DNA of 64,000 nt from Hyperoodon ampullatus (GCA_949752795.1 OX457061.1:36054338-36118337), one strand, 5' to 3'. Positions 45,470-57,095 are shown, counted from the stretch's first letter. The notes: generated from the sequence alone by a model not told the origin. Program-made: numbers and translations.

Positions 45470-45672
45470 ATGTCCTAAGAAAAATTAACTATAATAAACA
45501 AGCCAGGATAAACAACAAGTTCCTATTGCATAGCACAGGGAGCTATATTCAATATCTTATAATAACCTATAATGAAAAAGAATATATATACATGTATAAC
45601 TGGATCACTTTGCTGTACACCAGAATCTAACACAACATTGTAAATCAACTATACGTCAATAAAAACTTTTTT
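45470..45672 (+). mobile_element. L1 3' UTR fragment
   Basis: 'gcatagcacagggagctata', 'ttgctgtacaccagaatcta' and 'attgtaaatcaactatacgt' are followed by AATAAAAAC and a T-rich end. This is the same L1 3' end type as at 1.68 kb. Confidence 0.75.
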
Positions 45673-46518
45673 TTAATAATAAACAAGTCAGTAGATTATT
45701 CCTATGTAAAAAGCCTGTGATTTTCCATGGCTAGGATTCTAATTCTATATAACCATAAAATATATTTATATAATCAATAGTATGTGTCTTCTGGCTTTAG
45801 CGGGATATAATAATTACATGACCAAACTATATTTTGAGATTTTTTTTCCATGTTTTCTTCTCCCTGTATTTCTACTTTCCTCCTCTCATTGTTGAATAGC
45901 CGTATGTTCTGTGCTCATTGCTCTGGAAAGTATATGACAAAACAGAAAACAGAAGAGCCAAAACTCTTTATAGAAAACCCAAATTCTTAGGAGAAGGGGA
46001 TTTACAGGCATAAACAGTATGCATAGACCTGAAGGAAAAACAGTATACTTGGAATGTGAGAGCAACAGAGAGAAGACTGTGTATCCCAAGAACAGAGGGC
46101 ACCTCTGTCCTGCTTCCCAGCAATTCTGTTGGAGAGAAAGCAAGCCGCCTTAGAAGAAAAGGCTGCAAGATGTGTTTAGGTAGATGGAACATGGCATAGC
46201 TTAGTCACATATGGTCATGTCTCACAGGTAACATATCAGCAGTGGACGTGAACAAAGGAAGTCTCAGAGGCAACCTCTGCAGACCGATGCTAGAGAAGCC
46301 CCTCCAACACGTTCCCATTATATAAAACTCGGGAAGGGTAACTGATCTAGATAGGGGTGTGTAACTATAATTCCCTAAGAAAAGAAGAAAACTGGAAAAG
46401 AACTGAGCTCATGTTTTCCCACCAACCATGAGGAATGGGAGATCCAGAAAAGAATTTAATATGAAATATAGAAAAATCCTTCTTGAATATCTAAGTTTAT
46501 TGGCTGAGATTGATACCC
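45673..46518. other. Unassigned DNA
   Basis: No gene or clear repeat. Confidence 0.45.
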
Positions 46519-46830
46519 ACTGTATTAATTTGGCAGGGCTGCCATAACAAAGTACTACAGACTGGGTGGTTTAAAAAACAGAAATTCATTTTCCCACTGA
46601 TCTAGAGGCTAGAAGTCCAAGATCAAGGGTTCTTTCTTCTGAGGCTTCTGTCCTAGTCTTGCAGATGGTGGTTTTCTCCAGATGTCTTTACTTGGCCTCC
46701 CCTCAGTCTGTGTGCGCCTGTGCCCTAATCTGTTCTTATAAGGATAGTCCTGTTGGACTAGGGTCCACGCCTGTGACCTCATTTTACCTTAATCACCTCT
46801 TTAAAGGCCTTGTAACACCCACTAAATATG
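46519..46830 (-). mobile_element. MaLR-type LTR fragment, reversed
   Basis: It starts with 'tattaatttggcagggctgc' and 'aaagtactacagactgggtg', the reverse complement of the end of the LTR at 17.57-18.18 kb. It continues through 'tgacctcattttaccttaat' and 'cacctctttaaaggcc'. The distal part (the LTR's own start) is missing, so it is truncated. There is no internal sequence. Confidence 0.75.
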
Positions 46831-48330
46831 GTGTTCTTATCCATGATTGCTAAGAACCCCTGGCCACCTCGTATCTGTGCCATGGAAAGATCACAAACCC
46901 TAGAACAGGAACTAATTTGATATAAAATATGGCCACAACTTTGGGAGGATTGCTCTGCAGACAAGAGGTGACCTCACAGAAGTCACTGCTAATTTGCAGA
47001 GTGCAGAGGGACTATAGGGGGTTTGAGACAGTAACACGGGATACTCTAAACCCCCTGGGAAGATGCAGAGTGATCAGAAGGAAGGAAGTATAGCAATTGA
47101 GCCTTGACAGAATTTGCTGATGAGGTTAATTAATCTCCAATCACTGAGAAAATATCTAGAAAAAAATATCTCTGAAAAGTTATCTAAAAGCCATTTCTGG
47201 GACCTTAAGTTGCTAAAAGATAAACAGCAATAACAATAACTGGACTTTTTCCCAGAGAGAGATCTGAACGGACTTGTAGAAATTTAGACTAACAGGTCAT
47301 GGATCTGACCCATTAGGGATAGGTTTTGGCAAGTATCAATTACACTGAGTATCGTAATATATTCCAAGATGAACTTGAATGAATATGATCCTCCCCCTTC
47401 CGTAATTCTTCCAACTGGTAAAGGAGAGGGAAGAGGTGGAATTCCTGATCATCTCCACAAGCAGGAATGCTGAGCCTGCTCAGCAGACATGAATATGTGC
47501 CATTCAAATCCATTCCAAGAAAGAACTCATAAACCTGCGACAAAGGGTGTGGTTAGCAGATGGTCCATGGCTTCAGAAATTTAAGGTGAGGCCACATTCT
47601 TCTAAGGGCATCCTTTGAGCCAATGAATGAGCAAAGTGATAGCCAAGGTTACACTCTTCTCATGGTCAACCATGGCCAATGACTGAGTGAGGGCGTGGTA
47701 CAAGGACCTAGCCATTTCTGTCTAAGGAGGGACTTCTCTACTGAACCATCTTTGCTCCCAAGGTCAGTACTGGGCTAGTGAAGACTTTATTGGGTCTGTA
47801 TCATGGTCTGGTAGCTCCCCCTGTCCTATCCTTCTTCTCCACCTTTTCTTTTCATAGATGTTACTCCCCGATAAACCCTTTCTTTGTTCTCCTACCTCAG
47901 CCTCGGCATCTACATAGAACCCAACCTGCACAAGTATCTTCCACAGTTTCTATCCTATTTAGCTTTCTATTTATCTTTCAATGATCGTCATATAATAGTA
48001 TTTTTGTTGAGATTTTGAAATTGCTTGAACTGGAATTGTTATGGTCTTCACCCCTTTGTTTAACCTAGTACTGTAGGTTACGTGTTTTTTGTTTTGTTTT
48101 GCTTTGTTTTAATGATTTGCTTTGCTAAGGATTTTTTTTTTTGACTCTTTATGAAAAAAAGAAACAGATCTAGGATGGATTTATCAATGCTATTCATTTT
48201 CTGCTGTGTATCTCATTAGTTGTTTTGTTCATACTTAAATCCTTCCTACTGACTTCCTTGGGTTTATTTTATAAACCTCCTTAGTTTCTGGTGCTGAATG
48301 CTTAATGAATTTATTTTATTCTTTCTTTTT
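46831..48330. other. Unassigned DNA before the L1
   Basis: About 1.5 kb without a clear repeat. The final 300 bases are T-rich, which is a typical L1 endonuclease target environment. Confidence 0.45.
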
Positions 48331-48335
48331 AATAA

Positions 48336-48343
<8 letters not shown>

Positions 48344-48377
<34 letters not shown>

Positions 48378-48686
48378 TTATCACAAATTTAATCAGTTAT
48401 ATGTATACATATGTTCCCATATCCCCTCCCTTTTGCGTCTCCCTCCCACCCTCCCTATCCCACCCCTCCAGGCGGTCACAAAGCACCGAGCTGATCTCCC
48501 TGTGCTATGCGGCTGCTTCCCACTAGCTATCTACCTTACGTTTGGTAGTGTATATATGTCCATGCCGCTCTTTCACTTTGTCACAGCTTACCCTTCCCCC
48601 TCCCCATATCCTCAAGTCCATTCTCTAGTAGGTCTGTGTCTTTATTCCTGTCTTACCCCTATGTTCTTCATGACCTTTTTTTTTTC
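48344..48686 (-). other. L1 3' UTR and poly(A)
   Basis: It follows the ORF2 stop at 48,687. The minus-strand text has the G-rich 'gggatagggagggtgggagg' stretch typical of mammalian L1 3' UTRs and then the A tail. The same sequence appears in the truncated copies at 10.8-11.1, 14.1-14.4 and 14.75-15.04 kb. Confidence 0.9.
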
Positions 48687-49027
48687 TTAAATTCCATATA
48701 TATGTGTCAGCATACAGTATTTGTCTTTCTCTTTCTGATTTACTTCACTCTGTATGACAGACTCTAGGTCCATCCACCTCATTACAAATAGTTCAATTTC
48801 ATTTCTTTTTATGGCTGAGTAATATTCCATTGTATGTATGTGCCACATCTTCTTTACCCATTCATCCAATGATGGACACTTAGGTTGTTTCCATCTCCGG
48901 GCTATTGTAAATAGGGCTGCTATGAACATTTTGGTACATGTCTCTTTTTGAATTATGGTTTTCTCAGGGTATATGCCCAGTAGTGGGATTGCAGGGTCAT
49001 ATGGTAGTTCTATTTGTAGTTTTTTAA

Positions 49028-49030
49028 GGG
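49028..49030 (-). other. Second ORF2 frameshift: probable extra base
   Basis: The minus strand reads GGTTCCCTTAAAAAACT. Dropping one C would keep the preceding frame open into the C-terminal segment. As written, the reading ends with TAA at 49,024-49,026. The related copy at 10.39 kb has only two C's at this point. Confidence 0.75.
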
Positions 49031-51693
49031 AACCTCCATACCGTTCTCCATAGTGGCTGTACCAATTCACATTCCCACCAGCAGTGCAAGAGTGTTCCCT
49101 TTTTTCCACACCCTCTCCAGCATTTATTGTTTCTAGATTTTTTGATGATGGCCATTCTGACTGGTGTGAGATGATATCTCATTGTAGTTTTGATTTGCAT
49201 TTCTCTAATTAGTAAAGATGTTGAGCATCCTTTCATGTGTTTGTTGGCAGTCTGTATATCTTCTGTGGAGAAATGTCTATTTAGGTCTTCTGCCCATTTT
49301 TGGATTGGGTTGTTTGTTTTTTTGTTATTGAGCTGCATGAGCTGCTTATAAATTTTGGAGATTAATCCTTTGTCAGTTGCTTCATTTGCAAATATTTTCT
49401 CCCATTCTGAGGGTTGTCTTTTGGTCTTGTTTATGGTTTCCTTTGCTGTGCAAAAGCTTTTAAGTTTCATTAGGTCCCATGTGTTTATTTTTCTCTTTAT
49501 TTCCATTTCTCTAGGAGGTGGGTCAAAAAGGATCTTGCTGTGATTTATGTCATAGAGTGTTCTGCCTATGTTGTCCTCTAAGAGTTTGATAGTGTCTGGC
49601 CTTACATTTAGGTCTTTAATCCATTTTGAGCTTATTTTTGTGTATGGTGTTAGGGAGTGATCGAATCTCATACTTTTACATGTCCCTGTCCAGTTTTCCC
49701 AACACCACTTATTGAAGAGACTGTCCTTTCTCCACTGTACATTCCTGCCTCCTTTATCAAAGATAAGGTGACCATATGTCCGTGGGTTTATCTCTGGGCT
49801 TTCTATCCTGTTCCATTGATCTATCTTTCTGTTTCTGTGCCAGTACCATACTGTCTTGATTACTGCAGCTTTGTAGTATAGTCTGAAGTCAGGGAGCCTG
49901 ATTCCTCCAGCTCCATTTTTCGTTCTCAAGATTGCTTTGGCTATTCGGGGTCTTTTGTGTTTCCATACAAATTGTGAAATTTTTTGTTCTAGTTCTGTGA
50001 AAAATGCCAGTGGTATTTTGATAGGGATTGCATTGAATCTGTAGATTGCTTTGGGTAGTAGAGTCATTTTCACAATGTTGATTCTTCCAATCCAAGAACA
50101 TGGTACATCTCTCCATCTATTTGTATCATCTTTAATTTCTTTCATCAGTGTCTTATAATTTTCTGCATACAGGTCTTTTGTCTCCTTAGGTAGGTTTATT
50201 CCTAGATATTTTATTCTTTTTGTTGCAATGGTAAATGGGAGTGTTTCCTTGATTTCACTTTCAGATTTTTCATCATTAGTATATAGGAATGCCAGAGATT
50301 TCTGTGCATTAATTTTGTATCCTGCAACTTTACCAAATTCATTGATTAGCTCTAGTAGTTTTCTGGTAGCATCTTTAGGATTCTCTATGTATAGTATCAT
50401 GTCATCTGCAAACAGTGACAGCTTTACTTCTTCTTTTCCAATTTGGATTCCTTTTATTTGCTTTTCTTCTCTGATTGCTGTGGCTAAAACTTCCAAAACT
50501 ATGTTGAATAAGAGTGGTGAGAGTGGGCAACCTTGTCTTGTTCCTGATCTTAGTGGAAATGGTTTCAGTTTTTCACCATTGAGGACGATGCTGGCTGTGG
50601 GTTTGTCATATATGGCCTTTATTATGTTGAGGAAAGTTCCCTCTATGCCTACTTTCTGCAGGGTTTTTATCATGAATGGGTGTTGAATTTTGTCGAAAGC
50701 TTTCTCTGCATCTATTGAGATGATCATATGGTTTTTCTCCTTCAATTTGTTAATATGGTGTATCACGTTGATTGATTTGCGTATATTGAAGAATCCTTGC
50801 ATTCCTGGGATAAACCCCACTTGATCATGGTGTATGATCCTTTTAATGTGCTGTTGGATTCTGTTTGCTAGTATTTTGTTGAGGATTTTTGCATCTATGT
50901 TCATCAGTGATATTGGCCTGTAGTTTTCTTTCTTTGTGACATCCTTGTCTGGTTTTGGTATCAAGGTGATGGTGGCCTCGTAGAATGAGTTTGGGAGTGT
51001 TCCTCCCTCTGCTATATTTTGGAAGAGTTTGAGAAGGATAGGCGTTAGCTCTTCTCTAAATGCTTGATAGAATTCGCCTGTGAAGCCATCTGGTCCTGGG
51101 CTTTTGTTTGTTGGAAGATTTTTTATCACAGTTTCAATTTCAGTGCTTGTGATTGGTCTGTTCATATGTTCTATTTCTTCCTGATTCAGTCTTGGCAGGT
51201 TGTGCATTTCTAAGAATTTGTCCATTTCTTCCAGGTTGTCCATTTTATTGGCATAGAGTTGCTTATAGTAATCTCTCACGATCTTTTGTATTTCTGCAGT
51301 GTCAGTTGTTACTTCTCCTTTTTCATTTCTAATTCTATTGATTTGAGTCTTCTCCCTTTTTTTCTTGATGAGTCTGGCTAATGGTTTATCAATTTTGTTT
51401 ATCTTCTCAAAGAACCAGCTTTTAGTTTTATTGATCTTTGCTATTGTTTCCTTCATTTCTTTTTCATTTATTTCTGATCTGATTTTTATGATTTCTTTCC
51501 TTCTGCTAACTTTGGGATGTTTTTGTTCTTCTTTCTCTAATTGCTTTAGGTGCAAGGTTAGGTTGTTTAGTCGAGATATTTCCTGTTTCTTAAGGTGGGA
51601 TTGTATTGCTATAAACTTCCCTCTTAGAACTGCTTTTGCTGCATCCCATAGGTTTTGGGTCGTCGTGTCTCCATTGTCATTTGTTTCTAGGTA

Positions 51694-51701
51694 TTTTTTT
51701 T
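51694..51701 (-). other. First ORF2 frameshift: A8 homopolymer
   Basis: The endonuclease frame runs into this A8 run and terminates shortly after (ends at 51,677), while the downstream RT frame is shifted by one. A seven-base run would connect the two frames. Homopolymer length is a common site of true slippage and also of sequencing error. Confidence 0.8.
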
Positions 51702-52565
51702 ATTTCCTCTTTGATTTCTTCAGTGATCACTTCGTTATTAAGTAATGTATTGTTTAGCCTCCATGTGTTTGTATTTTTTATAGCTCTTTTCCTGTAATTG
51801 ATATCTAGTCTCATAGCATTGTGGTCGGAAAAGATACTTGATACAATTTCAATTTTCTTAAATTTACCAAGGCTTGATTTGTGACCCAAGATATGATCTA
51901 TCCTGGAGAATGTTCCATGAGCACTTGAGAAAAATGTGTATTCTGTTGTTTTTGGATGGAATGTCCTATAAATATCAATTAAGTCCATCTTGTTTAATGT
52001 ATCATTTAAAGCTTGTGTTTCCTTATTTATTTTCATTTTGGATGATCTGTCCATTGGTGAAAGTGGGGTGTTAAAGTCCCCTACTATGATTGTGTTACTG
52101 TCGATTTCTCCTTTTATGGCTGTTAGTGTTTGCCTTATGTATTGAGGTGCTCCTATGTTGGGTGCATAAATATTTACAATTGTTATATCTTCTTCTTGGA
52201 TCGATCCCTTGATCATTATGTAGTGTCCTTCTTTGTCTCTTCTAGTAGTCTTTATTTTAAAGTCTATTTTGTCTGATATGAGAATTGCTACTCCAGCTTT
52301 CTTTTGGTTTCCATTTGCATGGAATATCTTTTTCCATCCCCTTACTTTCAGTCTGTATGTGTCTCTAGGTCTGAAGTGGGTCTCTTGTAGACAGCATATA
52401 TATGGGTCTTGTTTTTGTATCCATTCAGCCAATCTGTGTCTTTTGGTGGGAGCGTTTAGTCCATTTACATTTAAGGTAATTATCGATATGTATGTTCCTA
52501 TTCCCATTTTCTTAATTGTTTTGGGTTCGTTATTGTAGGTCTTTTCCTTCTGTTGTGTTTCTTGC

Positions 52566-53459
52566 CTAGAGAAGTTCCTTTAGCATTTGTTGTAAAGCTG
52601 GTTTGGTGGTGCTGAACTCTCTCAGCTTTTGCTTGTCTGTAAACGTTTTAATTTCTCCATCAAATCTGAATGAGATCCTTGCTGGGTAGAGTAATCTTGG
52701 TTGCAGGTTTCTCTCCTTCATCACTTTAATTATGTCCTGCCACTCCCTTCTGGCTTGTAGAGTTTCTGCTGAGAGATCAGCTGTTATCCTGATGGGGATT
52801 CCCTTGTGTGTTATTTGTTGTTTTTGCCTTGCTGCTTTTAATATGATTTCTTTGTGTTTAATTTTTGACAGTTTGATTAATATGTGTCTTGGCGTATTTC
52901 TTCTTGGATTTATTCTGTATGGGACTCTCTGTGCCTCCTGGACTTGATTAACTATTTCCTTTCCCATATTAGGGAAGTTTTCAACTATAATCTCTTCAAA
53001 TATTTTCTCAGTCCCTTTCTTTTTCTCTTCTTCTTCTGGAACCCCTATAATTCGAATGTTGGTGCGTTTAATGTTGTCCCAGAGGTCTCTGATATTGTCC
53101 TCTGTTCTTTTCATTCTTTTCTCTTTATTTTGCTCTGCATTAGTTATTTCCACTATTTTATCTTCCACCTCACTTATCCGTTCTTCTGCCTCAGTTATTC
53201 TGCTATTGATCCCATCTAGAGTATTTTTCATTTCATTTATTGTGTTTTTAATCGATGCTTGATTCATCTTTAGTTCTACTAGGTCCTTGTTAACTGTTTC
53301 TTGCATTTTGTCTATTCTATTTCCAAGATTTTGGATCATCTTTACTATCATTATTCTGAATTCTTTTTCAGATAGACTGCCTATTACCTCTTCATTTGTT
53401 AGGTCTGGTGGGTTTTTATCTTGCTCCTTCTCCTGCTGTGTGTTTTTCTGTCTTCTCAT
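52566..53459 (-). CDS. L1 ORF1 protein (RNA-binding chaperone), intact
   Basis: An uninterrupted frame of 297 residues. ORF1p forms trimers through a coiled coil and binds L1 RNA to build the retrotransposition particle in the cytoplasm. In this copy residues about 36-125 have heptad-type Leu/Ile/Met spacing with many Lys and Glu, fitting the coiled coil. The RRM follows, with NIRIIGVPEEEE at 134-145 and the RHILIKL strand at 191-197. The C-terminal domain contains ADLSAETLQARREW (217-230) and YPARISF (248-254). The start MRRQKN is the usual mammalian ORF1 position, about 58 bp ahead of ORF2 after the stop. Human ORF1p is somewhat longer (338), with most of the difference in the N-terminal part. 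Confidence 0.93.
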   Translation of the reverse strand: MRRQKNTQQEKEQDKNPPDLTNEEVIGSLSEKEFRIMIVKMIQNLGNRIDKMQETVNKDLVELKMNQASIKNTINEMKNTLDGINSRITEAEERISEVEDKIVEITNAEQNKEKRMKRTEDNIRDLWDNIKRTNIRIIGVPEEEEKKKGTEKIFEEIIVENFPNMGKEIVNQVQEAQRVPYRINPRRNTPRHILIKLSKIKHKEIILKAARQKQQITHKGIPIRITADLSAETLQARREWQDIIKVMKERNLQPRLLYPARISFRFDGEIKTFTDKQKLREFSTTKPALQQMLKELL

Positions 53460-53992
53460 TTTGCTTATGTTACTGTGTTTGGGGTCTCCTTTTTGCCGGC
53501 TGCAGGTTCGTAGTTCCTGTTGTTTTTGGTGTCTGTCCCCAGTGGCTAAGGTTGGTTTAGTGGGTTGTGTAGGTTTCCTGGTCGAGGGGACTAGTGCCTG
53601 TGTTCTGGTGGATGAGGCTGGATCTTGTCTTTCTGGTGGACAGGTCCACGTCTGGTGGTGTGTTTTGGGGTGTCTGCAGACTTTTTATGATTTTAGGCCA
53701 CCTCTCTGCTAATGGGTGGCGTTGTGTTCCTGTCTTGCTAGTTGTTTGGCATAGGGTGTCCAGCACTGTAGCTTGCTGGTCGTTGAGTGAAGCTGGGTGC
53801 TGGTGTTGAGATGGAGATCTCTGGAAGATTTTCGCCGTTTGATATTATGTGGAGCTGGGAGGTCTCTTGTGGACCAGTGTCCTGAAGTTGGCTCTCCCAC
53901 CTCAGAGGCACAGTACTGACTCCTGGCTCCTCAATTTGGGATGATTTGTTGTCTATTCATGTATTCCACAGATGCAGGGTACATCAAGTTGA

Positions 53993-54601
53993 TTGTGGAG
54001 CTTTAATCCGCTGCTTCTGAGGCTGCTGGGAGAGGTTTCCCTTTCTCTTCTTTGTTCTCACAGCTCCCGGGTCTCAGCTTTGGATTTGGCCCCGCCTCTG
54101 CGTGTAGGTCGCCGGAGGGCGTCTGTTCTTCGCTCAGACAGGAAAGGGTTAAAGGAGCAGCCTCTTCGGGAACTCTGGCTCACTCAGGCCGGGCGGGAGG
54201 GAGGGGCACGGAGTGCGGGGCGAGCCTGCAGCGGCAGAGGTCGGCGTGACGTTGCACCAGCCCGAGGCGCGCCGTGCGTTCTCCCAGGGAAGCCGCCCCT
54301 GGATCCCGGGACCCCGGCAGTGGCGGGCTGCTCAGGCTCCCGGAAGGGCGGTGTGGACAGTGACCTGCGCTCGCACACGGGCTTCTTGGCGGCGGCAGCA
54401 GCAGCCCCAGCGTCCCACGCCCGTCACTGGGCTCCGCGCTTTCAGTCGCGACTCGCGCCCGTCTGTGGAGCCCCTTTAAGCAGCGCTCTTAATCCCCTCT
54501 CCTCGCGCAGCAGGAAACCAAGAGGGAAGAACGAGTCTCTTGCCTCTTCGGCAGCTCCAGAGTTTTCCCGGACTCCCTCCCGGCTAGCTGTGGCACATTA
54601 G
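53993..54601 (+). other. Antisense 202-codon frame in the L1 5' UTR (ORF0-like position)
   Basis: This frame runs opposite to the L1, pointing out of its 5' end, as ORF0 does in human L1. It starts MWSFNPLLLRLLGEV and is Arg/Ala/Ser-rich. Beyond its stop are two good plus-strand splice donors: CTG|GTGAGT at 54,722/54,723 and CCCAG|GTATGT at 54,782/54,783. Because the region is GC-rich, long open frames can arise by chance. I see no similarity to human ORF0 and do not claim a protein. Confidence 0.3.
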
Positions 54602-54923
54602 CCCCCTTCAGGCTGAGTTCTCGCCGCCAGCCCCAGTCCTCTCCCTGCGCTCTGACCGAAGCCCGAGCCTCAGCTTCCAGCGCCGCCCGCCCCGGCGGGC
54701 GAGCAGACAAGCCTCTCGGGCTGGTGAGTGCCGCTCGGCACCGATCCTCTGTGCGGGAATCTCTCCGCTTTGCCCTACCCAGGTATGTGGGGAGTTTCTT
54801 GCCTTTTGGGAGGTCTGGGGTCTTCTGCCAGCGTTCAGTAGGTGTTCTGTAGGAGTTGTTCCACGTGTAGCTGTATTTCTGGTGTATCCGTGAGGAGGAA
54901 GGTGATCTCCGCGTCTTACTCTT

Positions 54924-54933
54924 CCGCCATCTT
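54924..54933 (-). promoter_or_regulatory. YY1-type site at the L1 5' end
   Basis: AAGATGGCGG on the minus strand, 12-21 bases inside the element. In human L1 the equivalent site directs accurate initiation at base 1. Confidence 0.75.
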
Positions 54934-55070
54934 ACCCGGTATTCCAATAAAAAATTTTAATAATAATTTTTAAACGTTCTCAACTGGGTATACACCTCAG
55001 GCACTTGGACTAATGTTTACATTTCTCAACAAGGCTTTATGGGTAGTATATATTTAGTCTTTGTGTATCT

Positions 55071-55286
55071 TTTTTTTTTTTTTTTTTTTTTTTTGCGGTA
55101 TGTGGGCCTCTCACTGTTGTGGCCTCTCCCGTTGCGGAGCACAGGCTCTGGATGTGCAGGCTCAGCAGCCATGGCTCACGGGCCCAGCCGCTCCGCGGCA
55201 TGTGGGATCTTCCCAGACCGGGGCATGAACCCGTTTCCCCTGCATCGGCAGGCGGACTCTCAACCACTGCGCCACCAGGGAAGCCC
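55071..55286 (-). mobile_element. CHR-2 SINE (minus) with a 17-bp duplication
   Basis: A full-length reversed copy with a T24 tail-complement. The perfect duplication AGTCTTTGTGTATCTTT lies at 55,056-55,072 and 55,287-55,303. It sits only about 110 bp beyond the 5' end of the full-length L1. Confidence 0.95.
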
Positions 55287-55303
55287 AGTCTTTGTGTATC
55301 TTT

Positions 55304-56867
55304 GAATGTTTTCTATTCTCTTCAAAAAAATAAAAATTATGTTGTAACCTAGAAACTACAAATCTACAGAAATAGGTCTTTATATAATAAATTTATAATT
55401 CATTTTATAAATTTATACAATAAGCTCAGGAAAGTTTTCTTCTACTATATATGTAATTGTGGCTTTGCTTCATTTGTTCTGTCACCTTCAGGATCAGCCT
55501 CATCAATATACTGGCTCTTTGTTCTCTGTTCTCCATTCAGTTCCTCTCTTGTCATTTTTATCTCTTTGCCTTTTTTTTTAATCTTTTGCCCTGCATCCTA
55601 GGAGACCTTATAAAGTGTGAAACGCACAAGATTGATTCTATTATCCATAGCATATTTTTCTTTCTAATCACTCCAATGTGGCTTTTATTTACATTGAATT
55701 TTTAAACTGTTTTCCAGTTCTTCCTTTTATCTTTTTAAAAATCTCTCATGCTGTTAACATTTTATATCAAACTGCCCTTTTCATAACACACCTATTTTCA
55801 TTTCTTAAAAACTCATCTTTTTACACTCTATTAAATAGGTATGCCTCATGCAGTACCTAGCACTTAGTAGAGGCTTAGTAAATAATTGTTGGATTATTAA
55901 TCTTAAGTGAATGAATGAACCTTCAACAGTAGGTCAAGTTCCATAGTAGAGAGAAAAGATAATATGCTAACAAAATTGGCAGTTCATTCAAAGAAAAATG
56001 AAATGTCATTATTTTCCGTGTTCCAAGTTTCATTCAAAATCGGTTGTTAAAGTGTGATGAGAAGATTATCTAACATTTAATTTAAATCTGTTTAGAAGAG
56101 ATAATAGATTATCATCAAGACTGAATCCAACCTATGCAACAGGGCACCTCTTTTTAAAAATTGCCTTCAAGAAAAAGCTTATTTCTGAGATGCTGAAATC
56201 TCCTACCCACTCTTTTGCACTCTACAAATATATTTGAAGTTCCTTCTTTCTGTGTTCTCTTGAAAATAAAGTTTGAATTTGAAACATTAACAGTGGAACA
56301 CTTAAACAAACAAACAAACAAACAAAAAAACCCATAAAACCTCTTCTGGTAATATTAACCAGCCACAAATGGCCAGGGTAAACTTCCTTCATGAAAGCTT
56401 CTTGCCTAGAGGTGGGATTGGGTCATTATGTCTGCACAATAACCTCCCTGCAAACATATGAATGCCAGATGGTTGGAACTGTTCCATTAAGAAACTAATG
56501 TTTTCATTGTTTGGAATTTGATTTTGTAGCTTTCTCCATATAGTGATTTGATTGCAGCATTTAGAAGCCTTGAGAGCCTTCCCATAAATTATTCCACCTC
56601 TCAAATGTGAAACTAGGTTAGCCTGTTTTTCCATTAGTATGTCATTCCCACTTTCTTACTCAGATGTGGATAATTTACGTGGGATTCATAAAAAGAAAAT
56701 GTGGGTTTTGTGCTTCAGTTGTTTCTTCAAGGAACTTGCTACTGAATACTTCCCTCACTTTGTTTATTTAAATATTTATATATGAATATTCATGAAAAAT
56801 TAAATAATAATAGCTAACAAAGTTCTTACTATGCATTTATATGGCTCTGACTTTATTTTCATAGTTA
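55304..56867. other. Unassigned AT-rich DNA
   Basis: A short L2-like terminus is seen at about 55,840-55,905 ('gtacctagcacttagtagag' then 'aataattgttggattattaa'). An (AAAC)n run lies at 56,305-56,327. No gene was found. Confidence 0.45.
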
Positions 56868-57095
56868 TCACACTATTCTAAACATTTTATACATATTAAC
56901 TCATAGAAGCATCACATCAACTCTGTGAGGTCAATACTATTATTATTTCTACTTTGCAGTTGAAGAAACTAAGGAATAGTGAAGTCAAGTAACTTACCTA
57001 AGGTCAAACAGGCAGTGAGTAGTAGATGTAGAATTTCAATCCTGGGGAAGATGTCTCAGAGTCTATGGTCTTAACTACCTCACCCTACACTACAT
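56868..57095 (-). repeat. MIR SINE, well preserved
   Basis: Read in reverse it follows MIR from the 3' part ('attaactcatagaagcatca', 'ctctgtgaggtcaatactat') through the core ('gcagttgaagaaactaagga', 'aagtaacttacctaaggtca') to the tRNA-like head. It is about 228 bp, close to full length. Confidence 0.8.

Larger units (their letters stand above)
48687..52507 (-). pseudogene. L1 ORF2 (endonuclease and reverse transcriptase) with two frameshifts
   Basis: The total span of about 1,273 codons equals the normal L1 ORF2 length. The first segment (52,507-51,677) is the APE-type endonuclease. Its conserved residues are N13 and N15 (LNVNGLN), E42 (QETH), D144 (GDFN), D204 (RIDHIL) and D228/H229 (SDHN). 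The second segment (open to 49,024) carries the Z region, the RT motifs including [12 protein letters not shown], and the catalytic FADDM at 50,398-50,412. It ends with the C-terminal cysteine motif (CWRGCG...HCWWEC). The third segment (to 48,687) is the C-terminal tail with YYSAIKRNE. Frame breaks lie at an A8 run (51,694-51,701) and near 49,028-49,030, where one base appears extra. Both shift +1, so the protein cannot be made whole as assembled. Confidence 0.93.
53460..54945 (-). promoter_or_regulatory. L1 5' UTR with internal promoter
   Basis: The distal 900 bases (54,000-54,945) are a CpG-rich island within the element, the usual site of the L1 Pol II internal promoter. Near the 5' end the minus strand reads AAGATGGCGG (54,924-54,933), the YY1 motif that sets L1 transcription start in human L1s. 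The proximal part toward ORF1 is AT-richer. Confidence 0.85.
48331..54958 (-). mobile_element. Full-length L1 retrotransposon with perfect target duplication
   Basis: The element runs from its 5' end at 54,945 to its poly(A), seen as a T run from 48,344. A perfect 13-bp duplication, AATAAAAAATTTT, flanks it (48,331-48,343 and 54,946-54,958). All parts are present: a 1.49-kb GC-rich 5' UTR, ORF1, a 58-bp spacer, ORF2 and a 3' UTR of about 340 bp. L1 moves by target-primed reverse transcription, using the endonuclease and reverse transcriptase of ORF2 with the ORF1 RNA chaperone. Full length, a perfect duplication, a pure A tail of about 30 and only two frame lesions mark it as a young member of the whale L1 lineage. 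It also represents the machinery that mobilised the CHR SINEs. Confidence 0.95.

Noticed and set aside
50228..53712. Plus-strand frames of up to 152 codons opposite L1 ORF1 and ORF2, some membrane-like
   Set aside because: They are shadows of the L1 coding frames on the opposite strand. Their Phe/Leu/Ser-rich character reflects complementing Lys/Glu/Asn codons.
54001..54780. A second host CpG island at 54.0-54.8 kb
   Set aside because: It lies wholly inside the L1 and is the element's own 5' UTR promoter.
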